Counted from the first letter of the stretch, positions 8,989 to 17,124 are shown. The stretch: 64,000 nucleotides of DNA from CAVXEH01 sp963805645 (GCA_963805645.1 CAWDVA010000005.1:124001-188000), one strand, 5' to 3'. Notes: a model not told the origin generated them from the sequence alone. Translations and numbers: made by a program.

Positions 8989-9390
8989 TCAGCGCGCCTC
9001 GCTGATCTCCAGCAGGTGCCCGTCGGGATCGCGGAAGAAGCAGCGGATCTCGGCGCCCCAGTCGTAGGGCGGGGTGAGGAACTCGGCTCCCCGGGAGCGC
9101 AGGGTCTCGTAGGCCGCCCGACAGTCAGGAACGCGGATCGTGAGCTCCGTGGAGACCCGCGTGGAATCGTCGGGCGGCGCGAAGGTGACCCCCGGCTTGT
9201 CCGCCGTGGGCTCGCCGCCGGTGACGAGGAGGAGCCAGCTCCCCGCGAAGGAGAAGACCGCCGAGGTCCCGCCGTACTCGCGGTACAGCGACGCCCCCAG
9301 CACGTCGCGGTAGAACGCCACCGCTCGCTCCATGTCCGACACGACGCGGAGCACGGTCACCGCCATGCCATCGGTGGGGAAGTCGGTCAC
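8989..9390 (-). CDS. VOC/glyoxalase-like protein
   Basis: A 133-residue single VOC module pair: VLRVVSDMERAVAFYRDVLG (first half), TELTIRVPDCRAAYETLRSRGAEFL, and RCFFRDPDGHLLEISEAR at the C-terminus. The family includes metal-dependent lyases, dioxygenases and binding proteins, and the substrate cannot be told. The reading frame begins with GTG at 9390; ATG at 9366 is an alternative that keeps the first strand. It starts 2 bases past the stop of the upstream amidohydrolase and so sits inside the purine operon. Confidence 0.85.
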   Translation of the reverse strand: MTDFPTDGMAVTVLRVVSDMERAVAFYRDVLGASLYREYGGTSAVFSFAGSWLLLVTGGEPTADKPGVTFAPPDDSTRVSTELTIRVPDCRAAYETLRSRGAEFLTPPYDWGAEIRCFFRDPDGHLLEISEAR

Positions 9391-9392
9391 GA

Positions 9393-11003
9393 TCAGTCAG
9401 CTCCTCTCCGCAAGGCCCGTCCGGGCAGGGCGCCGGTGTGCTCGCCCCCGCGCACGACGGGCGTTCCGTTGACGATCACATGGTCGATCCCGACCGGGTA
9501 GCGCCGGGGTTCCTCGATGGTGGCACGCGACGCAACCCGCTCGGGGTCGAAGACGACCAGGTCCGCGACCATTCCGTCCGCAATCACGCCGCGCTCCCGC
9601 AGGCCGAGCCGCGCGGCGGGGGCCGAGGTGATCTTGCGCACCGCCTCCTCCAGGCCGATGGCGCGGCGATCGCGCACGAACTCGCCGAGCACCCGCGGAA
9701 ATGAGCCGTAGGTCCGCGGCGACGGCTTCGCGCCCAGGAAGGTCGAATCCGTCCCGATCATGGCCGCAGGATGCGCGAAATAGCGGGGGAGGGTCTCCGT
9801 CTCCGGCCCGGAGGTCACCTGCGCCAGCCGCAGGTCCTCGGCGATCAGCAGGTCGCAGATCACGTCCACCGCATCGGCCCCGGTCCCGTCCATGACCTCG
9901 GCCAGGGTCCGTCCCTCCCACGCGGCGTTGGCGGGATCGGCAAAGTAGCCCAGGCGCACGTCGCTCCAGCCGGCGGCGCTCGTGTACGCGGCGCCGCGGC
10001 CCGCCATCTCGGCCCGCAGACGGTCCCGGAACCGGCGGTCCGCGATGCGCTCCAGCAGCGCGTCCGGCCCGCCGGACTGGGCCCATTGCGGCAGCTGGAT
10101 GACGAGACGGGTGGCGGCCCACTCGGACGGGTACATGTCGAACGTGACGTCCATGCCCGTCGCCCGGGCGTCGTCGACGAGCTGCAGCAGCTCGCCGGGA
10201 TCACCGGGATAGGTCGGCCGGTGATACAGGTGCGTGATGTGTACCGGGCCCGCCCCGCGGCGACCGATCTCGATCGCCTCGCGGAAGGGATCCAGGAAGC
10301 GGTCGCCGAGCGGATAGCGCACGTGGGTGTGGTAGAAGCCACCGAAGCGGGCCGCCTCCGCGGTGAGGGCCGCCAGCTCATCGGTCGAGGCGTAGGAGCC
10401 CGGCGGGTAGTCCAGGCCGCTGGAGACGCCGAAGGCGCCATCCTCCATCGCCTCGCGCAGGAGCCCGCGCATCCGGTCGAGCGTCCGGTCGTTCGCGGGC
10501 TCATCGTCCCAGCCCAGCGCGTCGATTCGCAGCGCCGAGTTGCCGACCACGAACGCCACGTTGACCGCCACCCCGCGGTCGAACCGCTCGAGGTACTCGG
10601 CCACCGTTCGCCAGCCGAGGGGAACATCGGGCCGGCCGTCGAGCCCGCCGTTGAGGCGGGCGAACGCCTCCAGGTCGTCGCCCGAGCGGAACGGCGCGTA
10701 GCCGTTGCCGTCAACGCCCACCACCTCGGTCGTGACGCCCTGGCGCACCTTGGGCTCGTGGCGCGGCTCGGCGAGGATCCACAGGCCGGAGTGGCTGTGC
10801 AGGTCGATGAACCCGGGCGCCACGATGCGCCCGCTCGCGTCGATCACATCCGCCCCTGGCAGCTCGGGGGCCGAACCGGCCTCGTGGGCCCGGACCAGCC
10901 GCAGCCGCCCGGCGTGGATCGCGACATCGGCGCGAAATCCGGGGGCCCCACTGCCATCCACCACGGTGCCGCCGCGGATGACCAGGTCGCGGGCGGCCTC
11001 CAT
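9393..11003 (-). CDS. N-acyl-D-amino-acid deacylase-like amidohydrolase
   Basis: A 536-residue metal-dependent amidohydrolase of the D-aminoacylase branch. It opens with LVIRGGTVVDGSGAPG and has metal-site HSHSG after APGFIDL, the family segment VRQGVTTEVVGVDGNGYAPF, GVSSGLDYPPGSYAS, and the late HTHVRYP and HITHLY histidines. The C-terminal ADGMVADLVVFDPERV strand is typical. The predicted reaction is cleavage of an amide bond in an acylated or cyclic amino-acid-like compound; a ureide or hydantoin substrate is also possible given the purine genes around it. ATG 11003 overlaps the upstream stop by 1 base (TGATG). Confidence 0.85.
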   Translation of the reverse strand: MEAARDLVIRGGTVVDGSGAPGFRADVAIHAGRLRLVRAHEAGSAPELPGADVIDASGRIVAPGFIDLHSHSGLWILAEPRHEPKVRQGVTTEVVGVDGNGYAPFRSGDDLEAFARLNGGLDGRPDVPLGWRTVAEYLERFDRGVAVNVAFVVGNSALRIDALGWDDEPANDRTLDRMRGLLREAMEDGAFGVSSGLDYPPGSYASTDELAALTAEAARFGGFYHTHVRYPLGDRFLDPFREAIEIGRRGAGPVHITHLYHRPTYPGDPGELLQLVDDARATGMDVTFDMYPSEWAATRLVIQLPQWAQSGGPDALLERIADRRFRDRLRAEMAGRGAAYTSAAGWSDVRLGYFADPANAAWEGRTLAEVMDGTGADAVDVICDLLIAEDLRLAQVTSGPETETLPRYFAHPAAMIGTDSTFLGAKPSPRTYGSFPRVLGEFVRDRRAIGLEEAVRKITSAPAARLGLRERGVIADGMVADLVVFDPERVASRATIEEPRRYPVGIDHVIVNGTPVVRGGEHTGALPGRALRRGAD

Positions 11004-12370
11004 CAGGTCGCGGCCGGTCCTTCCAGGCGCCGCCCGCGGACCCACGCTGCCCGCACCATGGCGGGATGCGAGCGGAAGATGAGCCGGCTCGCCAGGTCCT
11101 CGTCCTCGTCCGCATCGAGGTCGGCGACCGGCAGGGTCATCGAGGGATCCACCGCGATGAGATCGGCCTCCTTGCCAGGCTCCACCGAGCCGATGGCGTC
11201 CTCCAGCCCGAGCGCCTCGGCACCTCCCAGCGAGCCGAGCCGCAGCCAGTCGACGGGGGAGAGGGGAGGATGCCGGTCGTCGAGCATGGCGCGCAGCCCG
11301 TTCTGGGTGTACGCCCCGGCGCGCATCACGCCGAACAGCGATAGATCGGGGCCCGCAGAGACATCCGAGCCCAGGCCCACGACCAGCCCCTCCTCGAGGT
11401 AGCGGCCCAGCGGCATGGTGCCGCTGGCCAGGAACAGGTTCGAGGCTGGACAGTGAGCGATCCGCGTCCGGGTCTCGGCCAGGCGTGCGATCTCGCGATC
11501 GACGAGGTGGATGGCGTGGGCCATGAGGCTGCGCGGCCCCAGCCCGCCGGCGCGATCGTAGACATCGGTGTAGTCGGCCGCATCGGGGAACAGCCGGTTG
11601 ACCTCGGTGCACTCGTGGCGGTCCTCGGCCAGGTGGGTCTGCCAGTAGGTGCCCGTGTCGGCCGCCAGCTTCGCCGATTCGCGGAGCATGGCCGTGGAGC
11701 AGCTCACGGCGAAGCGCGGGGTGACGGCATAGCGCAGCCGCCCGGCGTCTCGCCCGTCCCAGCGCGCGATGAGATCGGCGCTCTGGCGCAGGCTCGTCTC
11801 CAGGACGACCGCCTCGGGCAGCGTCGGGTCGTACCGAAGGCGGTCCATCATCACCTTGCCGATCACCGCTCGCAGCCCGTGCGCATCCGCCGCCTCGAAC
11901 GCCGCGTCCAGGCTGTCCTCGTAGACGGCGCCGTACATGACCGCGGTCGTCGTCCCGGCCGCCGCGAAGGCGCGGCATGCCGCAGGCGCAAGCAGCTCCG
12001 CCGCAGACCGGTCGAAGCTGCGCTCCAGCGGGAAGATGTAGCGGTCGAGCCACGTCAGCAGGTCCAGGCCGGCTCCCAGCCCGGCGCTCGGCAGCTGGGG
12101 CAGGTGGGCGTGGAGGTCGACCATCCCGGGAAGGACCACCCACGGACGCAGGTCGACAACGTCCTGCGCCCCCGACGCGCCCGGTTCCCCCGGGGCGTCG
12201 CGGTCCGCTGCGCGGCCGCCGTCCCACGCCTCGACCGCGGCCAGCCGGCCATCGGCACCAATCTCGATCCGGGCGTCGGCCTCGTAGCGGTGGCCTCCGG
12301 CAGCCAGGGGGGTCAGCAGGGCAGCCCGCAGCACGAACGGCGGTTGCGCGGGGATCCGTGATGCGCTCAC
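11003..12370 (-). CDS. guaD: Guanine deaminase-like amidohydrolase
   Basis: A 455-residue amidohydrolase predicted to deaminate guanine to xanthine. Motifs match guanine deaminases: PGMVDLHAHLPQ (metal site), RYAVTPRFAVSCS, QTHLAEDRHE, IAHCPASNLFLASG and GLGSDVSAGPDLSLF with the catalytic Asp. Related TRZ/ATZ enzymes (8-oxoguanine, ammelide and related deaminases) cannot be excluded. The start is GTG 12370, with a TAGCAT box 6 bases upstream and no ribosome site, so the mRNA is probably leaderless. It feeds xanthine to the dehydrogenase encoded downstream on the same strand. Confidence 0.8.
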   Translation of the reverse strand: MSASRIPAQPPFVLRAALLTPLAAGGHRYEADARIEIGADGRLAAVEAWDGGRAADRDAPGEPGASGAQDVVDLRPWVVLPGMVDLHAHLPQLPSAGLGAGLDLLTWLDRYIFPLERSFDRSAAELLAPAACRAFAAAGTTTAVMYGAVYEDSLDAAFEAADAHGLRAVIGKVMMDRLRYDPTLPEAVVLETSLRQSADLIARWDGRDAGRLRYAVTPRFAVSCSTAMLRESAKLAADTGTYWQTHLAEDRHECTEVNRLFPDAADYTDVYDRAGGLGPRSLMAHAIHLVDREIARLAETRTRIAHCPASNLFLASGTMPLGRYLEEGLVVGLGSDVSAGPDLSLFGVMRAGAYTQNGLRAMLDDRHPPLSPVDWLRLGSLGGAEALGLEDAIGSVEPGKEADLIAVDPSMTLPVADLDADEDEDLASRLIFRSHPAMVRAAWVRGRRLEGPAAT

Positions 12371-12376
12371 GTGCGG

Positions 12377-12382
12377 ATGCTA
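12377..12382 (-). promoter_or_regulatory. -10 box of a leaderless promoter for the guanine deaminase-like gene
   Basis: TAGCAT on the minus strand lies exactly 6 bases before the GTG start, so transcription would begin at or next to the start codon. No Shine-Dalgarno sequence is present. Confidence 0.5.
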
Positions 12383-12408
12383 CCGCCCGGATACGCGCGC
12401 GATACGGG

Positions 12409-12457
12409 CCGCATACCTCCAGCCAGAGTGGTGACGCGCGGAAGATGCGGTATGCGG
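12409..12457. repeat. 9-bp perfect inverted repeat between ada and guaD
   Basis: CCGCATACC (12409-12417) and GGTATGCGG (12449-12457) are perfect inverted repeats 31 bases apart, in the 148-base gap between the adenosine deaminase stop and the guaD promoter. It could be an operator or the stem of an ada terminator. No T tract follows. No gene is visible in this gap. Confidence 0.45.
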
Positions 12458-12518
12458 GGAGACGCAGCCGGTGCGGAACTGCGGAGGGCCGCGAAGGCAC
12501 GCGGCGAACCCCGCACCC

Positions 12519-13565
12519 CTACATCACCGCCAAGCTGTCCGCCGGCCGCAGGTCGTCGAGATCGCGCTCGAAGGCGCGTCGCAGGGCGGCCTTCTCCCCG
12601 TCGTCCAGCCACGTCGCCTCGACCCCGTCGAGTGCCACCGCCTCCACCTCGGACCAGGGCATCTGCAGCGCCCGGGCGACGGTTCGGTACTCCTTGCCCA
12701 GGTCGAGATCGGTCATGGCCGGGTCGTCGGTGTTCAGCGTGGCGAGCAGGCCCGCCTGGCGCATCCGCCGGAACGGGTGGTCCTCCAGCCGCTCGTAGCG
12801 GTTCGCGATCACGATGTTCGAGTTCGGACAGACCGTGAGCGGGATCCGGGCGTCCGCCACGCGTCGGGTGAGCGCCTCGTCACCCAGGATCGCCAGCCCA
12901 TGATCGATCCGCTCGATGCCCAGGGCGTCGAGCGCGGTGACGATGTTGTCCGGGCCGGTGTCCTCCCCGGCGTGGCTCGTCAGGTGCAGGCCGATGGACC
13001 GGCCGACCCCGAAGGCATCCGCAAAGTCGCGCGGGTCGACGCCGCGCTCGGTGGAGTCCATGCCCATCCCGATGACGCGCTCCGCACGACCGGCCCGCTT
13101 CAGCCCGGCGAGGCGCTCGAGCAGCTCGAGGCCCGCGGCGCCGCCGTAGGCCCGGTCGATGTCGCAGACCAGCATGCAGCGGGCCCCCGACTCGGCCTCC
13201 GCGCGCTCGATGCCCTCGGAGAGGCCCGCCACGATCTCCCCCAGGTCCTGGCCCGCGGCGAGATGGCGGGCCGGCGTGAAGAACATCTCCCGGTAGCGCA
13301 GACCGTGGGCCGCCGCGTCGACGACGGACTCGTAGGCGGCACGCGCCCAGTCGTCACGATCGGCGAGGAGCTCCTGGACGAGCCAGAAGATCTCCAGGAA
13401 CGAGTTCAGCGAGGTGTAGCGGTACAGCTCGGTGGGATTGTCGGTCGGCAGGGTCCGGCCGTTCTTGCGCGCCAGGTCGAGGACGGTCGCGGGACGTACG
13501 GTGCCCTCGACGTGGCAATGGAGCTCGACCTTGGGGATCGCGTCGTAGACGTCGCCATCGGTCAT
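12519..13565 (-). CDS. add: Adenosine deaminase
   Basis: A 348-residue zinc hydrolase predicted to convert adenosine or deoxyadenosine to inosine. Zinc and catalytic motifs are PKVELHCHVEGT (residues 11-22), SHAGED (the HAGE Glu), IERIDHG, VCPNSN and LNTDDPAMT. Related adenine or aminodeoxyfutalosine deaminases share these motifs, so the exact base or nucleoside is inferred. ATG 13565 has GGAGG 9 bases upstream. A TATACT -10 box lies 30 bases upstream in the divergent region shared with the cofactor nucleotidyltransferase. Confidence 0.9.
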   Translation of the reverse strand: MTDGDVYDAIPKVELHCHVEGTVRPATVLDLARKNGRTLPTDNPTELYRYTSLNSFLEIFWLVQELLADRDDWARAAYESVVDAAAHGLRYREMFFTPARHLAAGQDLGEIVAGLSEGIERAEAESGARCMLVCDIDRAYGGAAGLELLERLAGLKRAGRAERVIGMGMDSTERGVDPRDFADAFGVGRSIGLHLTSHAGEDTGPDNIVTALDALGIERIDHGLAILGDEALTRRVADARIPLTVCPNSNIVIANRYERLEDHPFRRMRQAGLLATLNTDDPAMTDLDLGKEYRTVARALQMPWSEVEAVALDGVEATWLDDGEKAALRRAFERDLDDLRPADSLAVM

Positions 13566-13594
13566 TGCCAGCGTCCTCCGTGGGCGTTTGCGCC

Positions 13595-13600
13595 AGTATA
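13595..13600 (-). promoter_or_regulatory. -10 box for ada
   Basis: TATACT on the minus strand, the same hexamer used by the nusA, rpsB and rplS promoters in this window. It is about 30 bases upstream of the ada ATG with a GGAGG site in between. No clear -35 box is seen. Confidence 0.5.
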
Positions 13601-13607
13601 TGGACCG

Positions 13608-14216
13608 ATGTCGCCTGCGCACCGCCCCCGGGGCCCCGTCGCGGCCGTGATCCTCGCGGCCGGCCGCTCGCGGCGCTTCGGCTCTGCCAAGCAGCTCGCC
13701 CGGCTCGAGGGACGGACGCTGCTCGAGCACGTGATCGACCGGGCACTGGCGACCGGGCTCCGACCGGTGATCGCCGTGGTTCCACCCTGGCTCACCCGGC
13801 CGGACTCCGCGCACCCCGCCGTGCGATGGGTGCGCAACCCGGACCCCGCCCGCGGGATGAGCCACTCGCTGCAGCTCGGCCTGGCCGCGGTCGACGCGGA
13901 GAGCAGCGCGGCGCTCATCCTCCTCGGCGACCAGCCGACCGTCGACCCGGCATCCATTGCAGCCGTGGTCGCCGCGCGTGGCCCGCGGCCCATCGTCGCG
14001 GCGATGGCGGACGGCCACGCGGCGCCGCCGGTCCTCATCGAGCGAGAGGCGTTCGGCCGCGCCGCGGACCTCCGAGGCGACTCGGGCCTGCGAAACCTGA
14101 TCATGGCCGAGCCGGACCTCGTGACCGCGGTTCCCGTCAGCGGTCACCCGCTGGACGTGGACCGCCCCGCGGATCTCGCCGCCATCGAAACTGCGCACGA
14201 GGGACCGAACGGATGA
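13608..14216 (+). CDS. mocA: Molybdenum cofactor nucleotidyltransferase (MocA/MobA-like)
   Basis: A 202-residue nucleotidyltransferase with the N-terminal nucleotide-binding motif ILAAGRSRRFGSAKQLARLE (residues 15-34) and LILLGDQPTVDP (Asp for Mg). These features match enzymes that add CMP to molybdopterin for xanthine dehydrogenase-type enzymes. Its position, divergent from the operon that encodes such a dehydrogenase, supports that role. The ATG at 13608 begins the recognised domain; no good ribosome site is seen, so the message may be short-leadered or leaderless. Confidence 0.85.
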   Translation: MSPAHRPRGPVAAVILAAGRSRRFGSAKQLARLEGRTLLEHVIDRALATGLRPVIAVVPPWLTRPDSAHPAVRWVRNPDPARGMSHSLQLGLAAVDAESSAALILLGDQPTVDPASIAAVVAARGPRPIVAAMADGHAAPPVLIEREAFGRAADLRGDSGLRNLIMAEPDLVTAVPVSGHPLDVDRPADLAAIETAHEGPNG

Positions 14217-14242
14217 TCGGGCGGCCGCGGCAGGGCGGCAGG

Positions 14243-14248
14243 TAGAAT
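14243..14248 (+). promoter_or_regulatory. -10 box of a leaderless promoter for the ruvB leader peptide
   Basis: TAGAAT lies 7 bases before an ATG at 14256. The spacing equals that of the queA promoter. Transcription would start at the ATG. Confidence 0.55.
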
Positions 14249-14255
14249 CGGTCAC

Positions 14256-14303
14256 ATGTTCGATTCGGCGGTGATTCCGCGCCACACCGGGGGTGTGGCG
14301 TGA
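14256..14303 (+). CDS. Possible 15-codon leader peptide upstream of ruvB
   Basis: Reads MFDSAVIPRHTGGVA and stops at TGA 14301-14303, overlapping the ruvB GTG at 14300 (GTGA). It starts 7 bases after a TAGAAT box, so ribosomes could load directly on a leaderless message and re-initiate on ruvB. The second half of the frame is the 9-bp hairpin that precedes ruvB. Small size means chance cannot be excluded. Confidence 0.4.
   Translation: MFDSAVIPRHTGGVA
14280..14300 (+). promoter_or_regulatory. Perfect 9-bp hairpin ending at the ruvB start codon
   Basis: CGCCACACC (14280-14288), loop GGG, GGTGTGGCG (14292-14300). The last base is the first base of the ruvB GTG, so folding would mask the start unless a ribosome reading the leader peptide opens it. 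Confidence 0.6.
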
Positions 14304-15340
14304 CCATCGAGCGCGTGACCGCGGCCGAGGTCGCACCGGAGGAGCTTGCGCTCGAGTCGACCGTCCGGCCCCGGCGTCTCGACGAGTTCGCCGGCCAGGA
14401 GCGGGTCAAGGAGAACCTGGCCATCCTGATCGACGCCGCCCGCCATCGGTCCGAACCGGTCGACCACATCCTCCTGTACGGGCCGCCGGGCCTGGGCAAG
14501 ACGACCCTGGCCAACATCGTCGCCGCCGAGCTGGGCGCCCAGATCCGCACCACCTCCGGGCCCGCCATCGAGCGGGCCGGCGATCTCGCCGCCGTGCTCA
14601 CCAGCCTGGGACACGGCGACGTCCTGTTCATCGACGAGATCCATCGGCTCAGCCACGCCGTGGAGGAGATCCTCTATCCCGCCATGGAGGACTTCGCCCT
14701 GGACGTCGTCCTGGGCAAGGGTCCCGGCGCGCAGACCGTCCGTCTGCAGATCGAGCACATCACCGTCATCGGCGCCACCACCCGGGTGGGAAGCATCACC
14801 GGGCCGCTGCGCGAGCGGTTCGGCGCCACGTACCGCCTCGATTACTACGCTCAGCCCGAGCTCGAGCAGATCGTTCGCCGCAGCGCGGGCATCCTGGAGA
14901 TCGATCTCTCGGCCGACGCGGCCACCATCGTCGCCCGCCGCAGCCGCGGCACGCCGCGTGTCGCCAACCGCCTGCTGCGCCGCGTCCGCGACTTCGCCCA
15001 GGTCCGCGGAAGCGGGGACGGGCGGGTCACCAGCGAGCTGGCCGGCGCGGCGCTGGACCTGATGGAGATCGACGACCGCGGCCTGGACGCCATGGACCGC
15101 CAGCTGCTGCGCGCCATGGCCGAGCACCATGCGGGCGGCCCGGTGGGTCTGCAGACCATGGCGGCCACCGTGAGCGAGCCGGTCGAAACGCTCGAGGACG
15201 TCGTCGAGCCGTACCTCATGCAGATCGGCCTGCTGTCTCGCACGCCACGCGGCCGCCAGCTCACCGCGGGCGCCTGGGAGCACCTGGGACTGACGCCGCC
15301 GCATTCGGCCCAGACCCAGCAGCCGGGCCTGTTCGACTAG
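14300..15340 (+). CDS. ruvB: Holliday junction branch-migration helicase RuvB
   Basis: A 346-residue AAA+ ATPase that drives branch migration with RuvA. Walker A is GPPGLGKTT, Walker B is FIDEIHRLS, sensor 1 is GATTRVGS, the arginine finger region is LRERFGATYRLDYY, and a winged-helix C-terminus (GLQTMAATVSEPVETLEDVV) binds DNA. The GTG at 14300 is the only start that gives the normal N-terminus; no ribosome site precedes it, and coupling to the upstream 15-codon frame is likely. The C-terminus ends QQPGLFD, resembling a clamp-binding tail. ruvA and ruvC are not in the window. Confidence 0.97.
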   Translation: MTIERVTAAEVAPEELALESTVRPRRLDEFAGQERVKENLAILIDAARHRSEPVDHILLYGPPGLGKTTLANIVAAELGAQIRTTSGPAIERAGDLAAVLTSLGHGDVLFIDEIHRLSHAVEEILYPAMEDFALDVVLGKGPGAQTVRLQIEHITVIGATTRVGSITGPLRERFGATYRLDYYAQPELEQIVRRSAGILEIDLSADAATIVARRSRGTPRVANRLLRRVRDFAQVRGSGDGRVTSELAGAALDLMEIDDRGLDAMDRQLLRAMAEHHAGGPVGLQTMAATVSEPVETLEDVVEPYLMQIGLLSRTPRGRQLTAGAWEHLGLTPPHSAQTQQPGLFD

Positions 15341-15344
15341 TCCG

Positions 15345-15560
15345 ATGCCGCCCGAGGTCGGTCGCCTGGTCCTTGTCATCGGGATCGTGCTGGTGGTCGT
15401 GGGCGGCCTCTCCGTCCTGGGGATTCGCCTCCCGATCGGGCGCCTGCCGGGGGACATCGCCGTCACCGGCAAGAACGGCGGCTTCTACTTCCCCATCACG
15501 ACCATGATCCTGGCGTCGATCCTCCTGACCATCGTCTGGAACCTGTTCACGAGACGCTGA
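15345..15560 (+). CDS. DUF2905 family small membrane protein
   Basis: A 71-residue protein with two hydrophobic segments (about residues 7-25 and 52-68) flanking the conserved RLPGDIAVTGKNGGFYFPIT core of DUF2905. The function of the family is unknown. It begins 4 bases after the ruvB stop and is surely co-transcribed with it. Confidence 0.9.
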   Translation: MPPEVGRLVLVIGIVLVVVGGLSVLGIRLPIGRLPGDIAVTGKNGGFYFPITTMILASILLTIVWNLFTRR

Positions 15561-15701
15561 GCGGCGGCGCGGCCCCGGCGGGACTGCGAAAACGAGCCGT
15601 GCGGGTTGCGTCGGACCGCTACGATCCGCAGCGGGTCGCGCCGCGGGACGGAACGCGGCATCGCGAGCGGCCGCAGTCAGGTAGCGGAGGGTTCCTGATC
15701 G

Positions 15702-17060
15702 GTGGACGCCATAGCCTCGTTTTTCAAGTTCAGGGAACGCGGCACTGACTTCGCGACGGAGGCGCGGGCGGGCCTGACCACCTTCATGGTCATGGCCTAC
15801 ATCATCTTCGTGAACGGCAGCATCCTCACCGCCGGATTCGGCGACAAGGACCCTGCCTTCACCGCGGTCGCCCTGGCGGCGGGAACGGCACTCGTTGCGG
15901 GCATCATGACCATCGCCATGGGCGTGGTCGGCAACTACCCATTCGCGCTGGCCGCAGGCCTCGGAATCAATGCCATCGTGGCGTTCACGCTCACCGGCAA
16001 GGGGCTGAGCCCGGCGGGCGCCATGGGTGTGATCGTCCTCGAGGGCCTGGCCGTCACCTTCTTCGTGGTCGTGGGCCTCCGGGAGGCGATCATGAACGCG
16101 GTGCCGATCGCGCTGAAGCGCGCCATCGGCGTCGGCATCGGCCTCTTCATCCTCTTCATCGGCTTTGCCAACGGCGGCCTCATCGGCGGGCAGGAGTCCA
16201 CCTACGGCAGCGTGCCGGCCGTCTTCTTCCGCTTCCCGACCGAGCCGGCCCAGTGGGTCTTCCTGGCGGGACTGCTGATCACCGCGGTCCTGTACGTGAT
16301 GAAGGTGAAGGGATCCCTCGTCATCAGCATCCTGCTGACCACGGTCATCGCCCTCATCGTGGGGGTCACCAAGATCCCCGACGGCGGGCTCATCGCCACG
16401 CCGAGCTTCGACACCATGGGCAAGTTCGACCTGGGCCAGGTCTTCAGCCAGCTTCCGCTGATCACGGCGCTCCTGACGATCTTCGCCATCATGCTCACCG
16501 ACTTCTTCGACACCATGGGAACCGTCACCGGGGTCGCGGCCGAGGCCGGCCTGGCCAAGGAGGATGGCACCGTGCCGGGTGTCGGCCGCGTGCTCTTCGT
16601 GGACAGCCTGGCCGCCGTCGCCGGTGGTGCCGCCGGAGTCAGCTCCAACACCACCTACATCGAGAGCGCGGCCGGCGTCGCCGACGGCGGTCGCACCGGG
16701 TTCACCTCCGTGGTGACCGGCGTCCTCTTCCTGCTGGCGGTCTTCCTCTCGCCCATCGCCGGCATCGTGCCGGGCGTCGCCACGGCGCCGGCCCTGGTGC
16801 TCGTGGGATTCCTGATGTTCACCATCGTCAAGGACATCCCGGTTTCGGACGTCGAGGAGGGCTTCCCGGCCCTGCTGACCATGATCCTGATGCCGCTGAC
16901 CTACGACATCACCGTGGGCATCGGCGCAGGGTTCATCACCTGGGTGGTCATCAAGATCGTCCGGGGCAAGATGGACCAGATCCACTGGCTGATGTGGCTG
17001 GTCACGGCGGCCTTCGCCGTGTTCTTCGCGCAGGACTGGATCAACCTGCTCATCAAGTAA
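15702..17060 (+). CDS. AzgA/PbuG-type purine (hypoxanthine/guanine/adenine) permease
   Basis: A 452-residue NCS2 permease with about 12-14 membrane segments. AzgA-branch signatures are TEARAGLTTFMVMAYIIFVN at the N-terminus, YPFALAAGLGINAIVAF, IMLTDFFDTMGTVTGVAAEA, and GVSSNTTYIESAAGVADGGR. The predicted role is proton-driven import of purine bases. It fits the purine-oxidising operon 2 kb upstream. The start is GTG 15702 with GGAGG 11 bases before it. The 141-base leader shows no purine riboswitch motif that I can recognise. A strong hairpin terminator follows. Confidence 0.9.
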   Translation: MDAIASFFKFRERGTDFATEARAGLTTFMVMAYIIFVNGSILTAGFGDKDPAFTAVALAAGTALVAGIMTIAMGVVGNYPFALAAGLGINAIVAFTLTGKGLSPAGAMGVIVLEGLAVTFFVVVGLREAIMNAVPIALKRAIGVGIGLFILFIGFANGGLIGGQESTYGSVPAVFFRFPTEPAQWVFLAGLLITAVLYVMKVKGSLVISILLTTVIALIVGVTKIPDGGLIATPSFDTMGKFDLGQVFSQLPLITALLTIFAIMLTDFFDTMGTVTGVAAEAGLAKEDGTVPGVGRVLFVDSLAAVAGGAAGVSSNTTYIESAAGVADGGRTGFTSVVTGVLFLLAVFLSPIAGIVPGVATAPALVLVGFLMFTIVKDIPVSDVEEGFPALLTMILMPLTYDITVGIGAGFITWVVIKIVRGKMDQIHWLMWLVTAAFAVFFAQDWINLLIK

Positions 17061-17082
17061 CGGCCTGATCGCGAGACCGATG

Positions 17083-17111
17083 GCGCCCGGCCGGGCCACC
17101 CGGCCGGGCGC
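17083..17111 (+). terminator. Strong hairpin terminator of the purine permease gene
   Basis: A perfect 13-bp stem: 17083-17095 pairs with 17099-17111 around a CCA loop. It is followed by TAGTCTTG rather than a clean T tract. It ends 22 bases after the permease stop and directly abuts the -10 box of queA. Confidence 0.75.
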
Positions 17112-17117
17112 TAGTCT
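17112..17117 (+). promoter_or_regulatory. -10 box of a leaderless promoter for queA
   Basis: TAGTCT lies 7 bases before the queA ATG at 17125. The -35 position falls inside the terminator hairpin and shows no consensus. Confidence 0.5.
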
Positions 17118-17124
17118 TGCCCGG

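Noticed and set aside
6745..9501. A 918-codon plus-strand open frame across the xanthine dehydrogenase large subunit
   Set aside because: It is the antisense of a gene with all catalytic motifs; the translated product has no domain-like segments.
9397..10122. Arg/Gly/Pro-rich open frames antiparallel or out of frame within the amidohydrolase genes
   Set aside because: They lie over clearly homologous coding sequence, and their composition is what high-GC codon positions produce in other frames.
12471..13607. Long plus-strand open frame running into the molybdopterin nucleotidyltransferase
   Set aside because: The first part is the antisense of adenosine deaminase and has shadow composition; the recognised protein starts at 13608.
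15561..15701. Possible purine riboswitch before the AzgA-type permease
   Set aside because: I looked for the three-way-junction core and loop motifs of guanine/adenine riboswitches and saw none; the leader is only 141 bases of generic GC-rich sequence.
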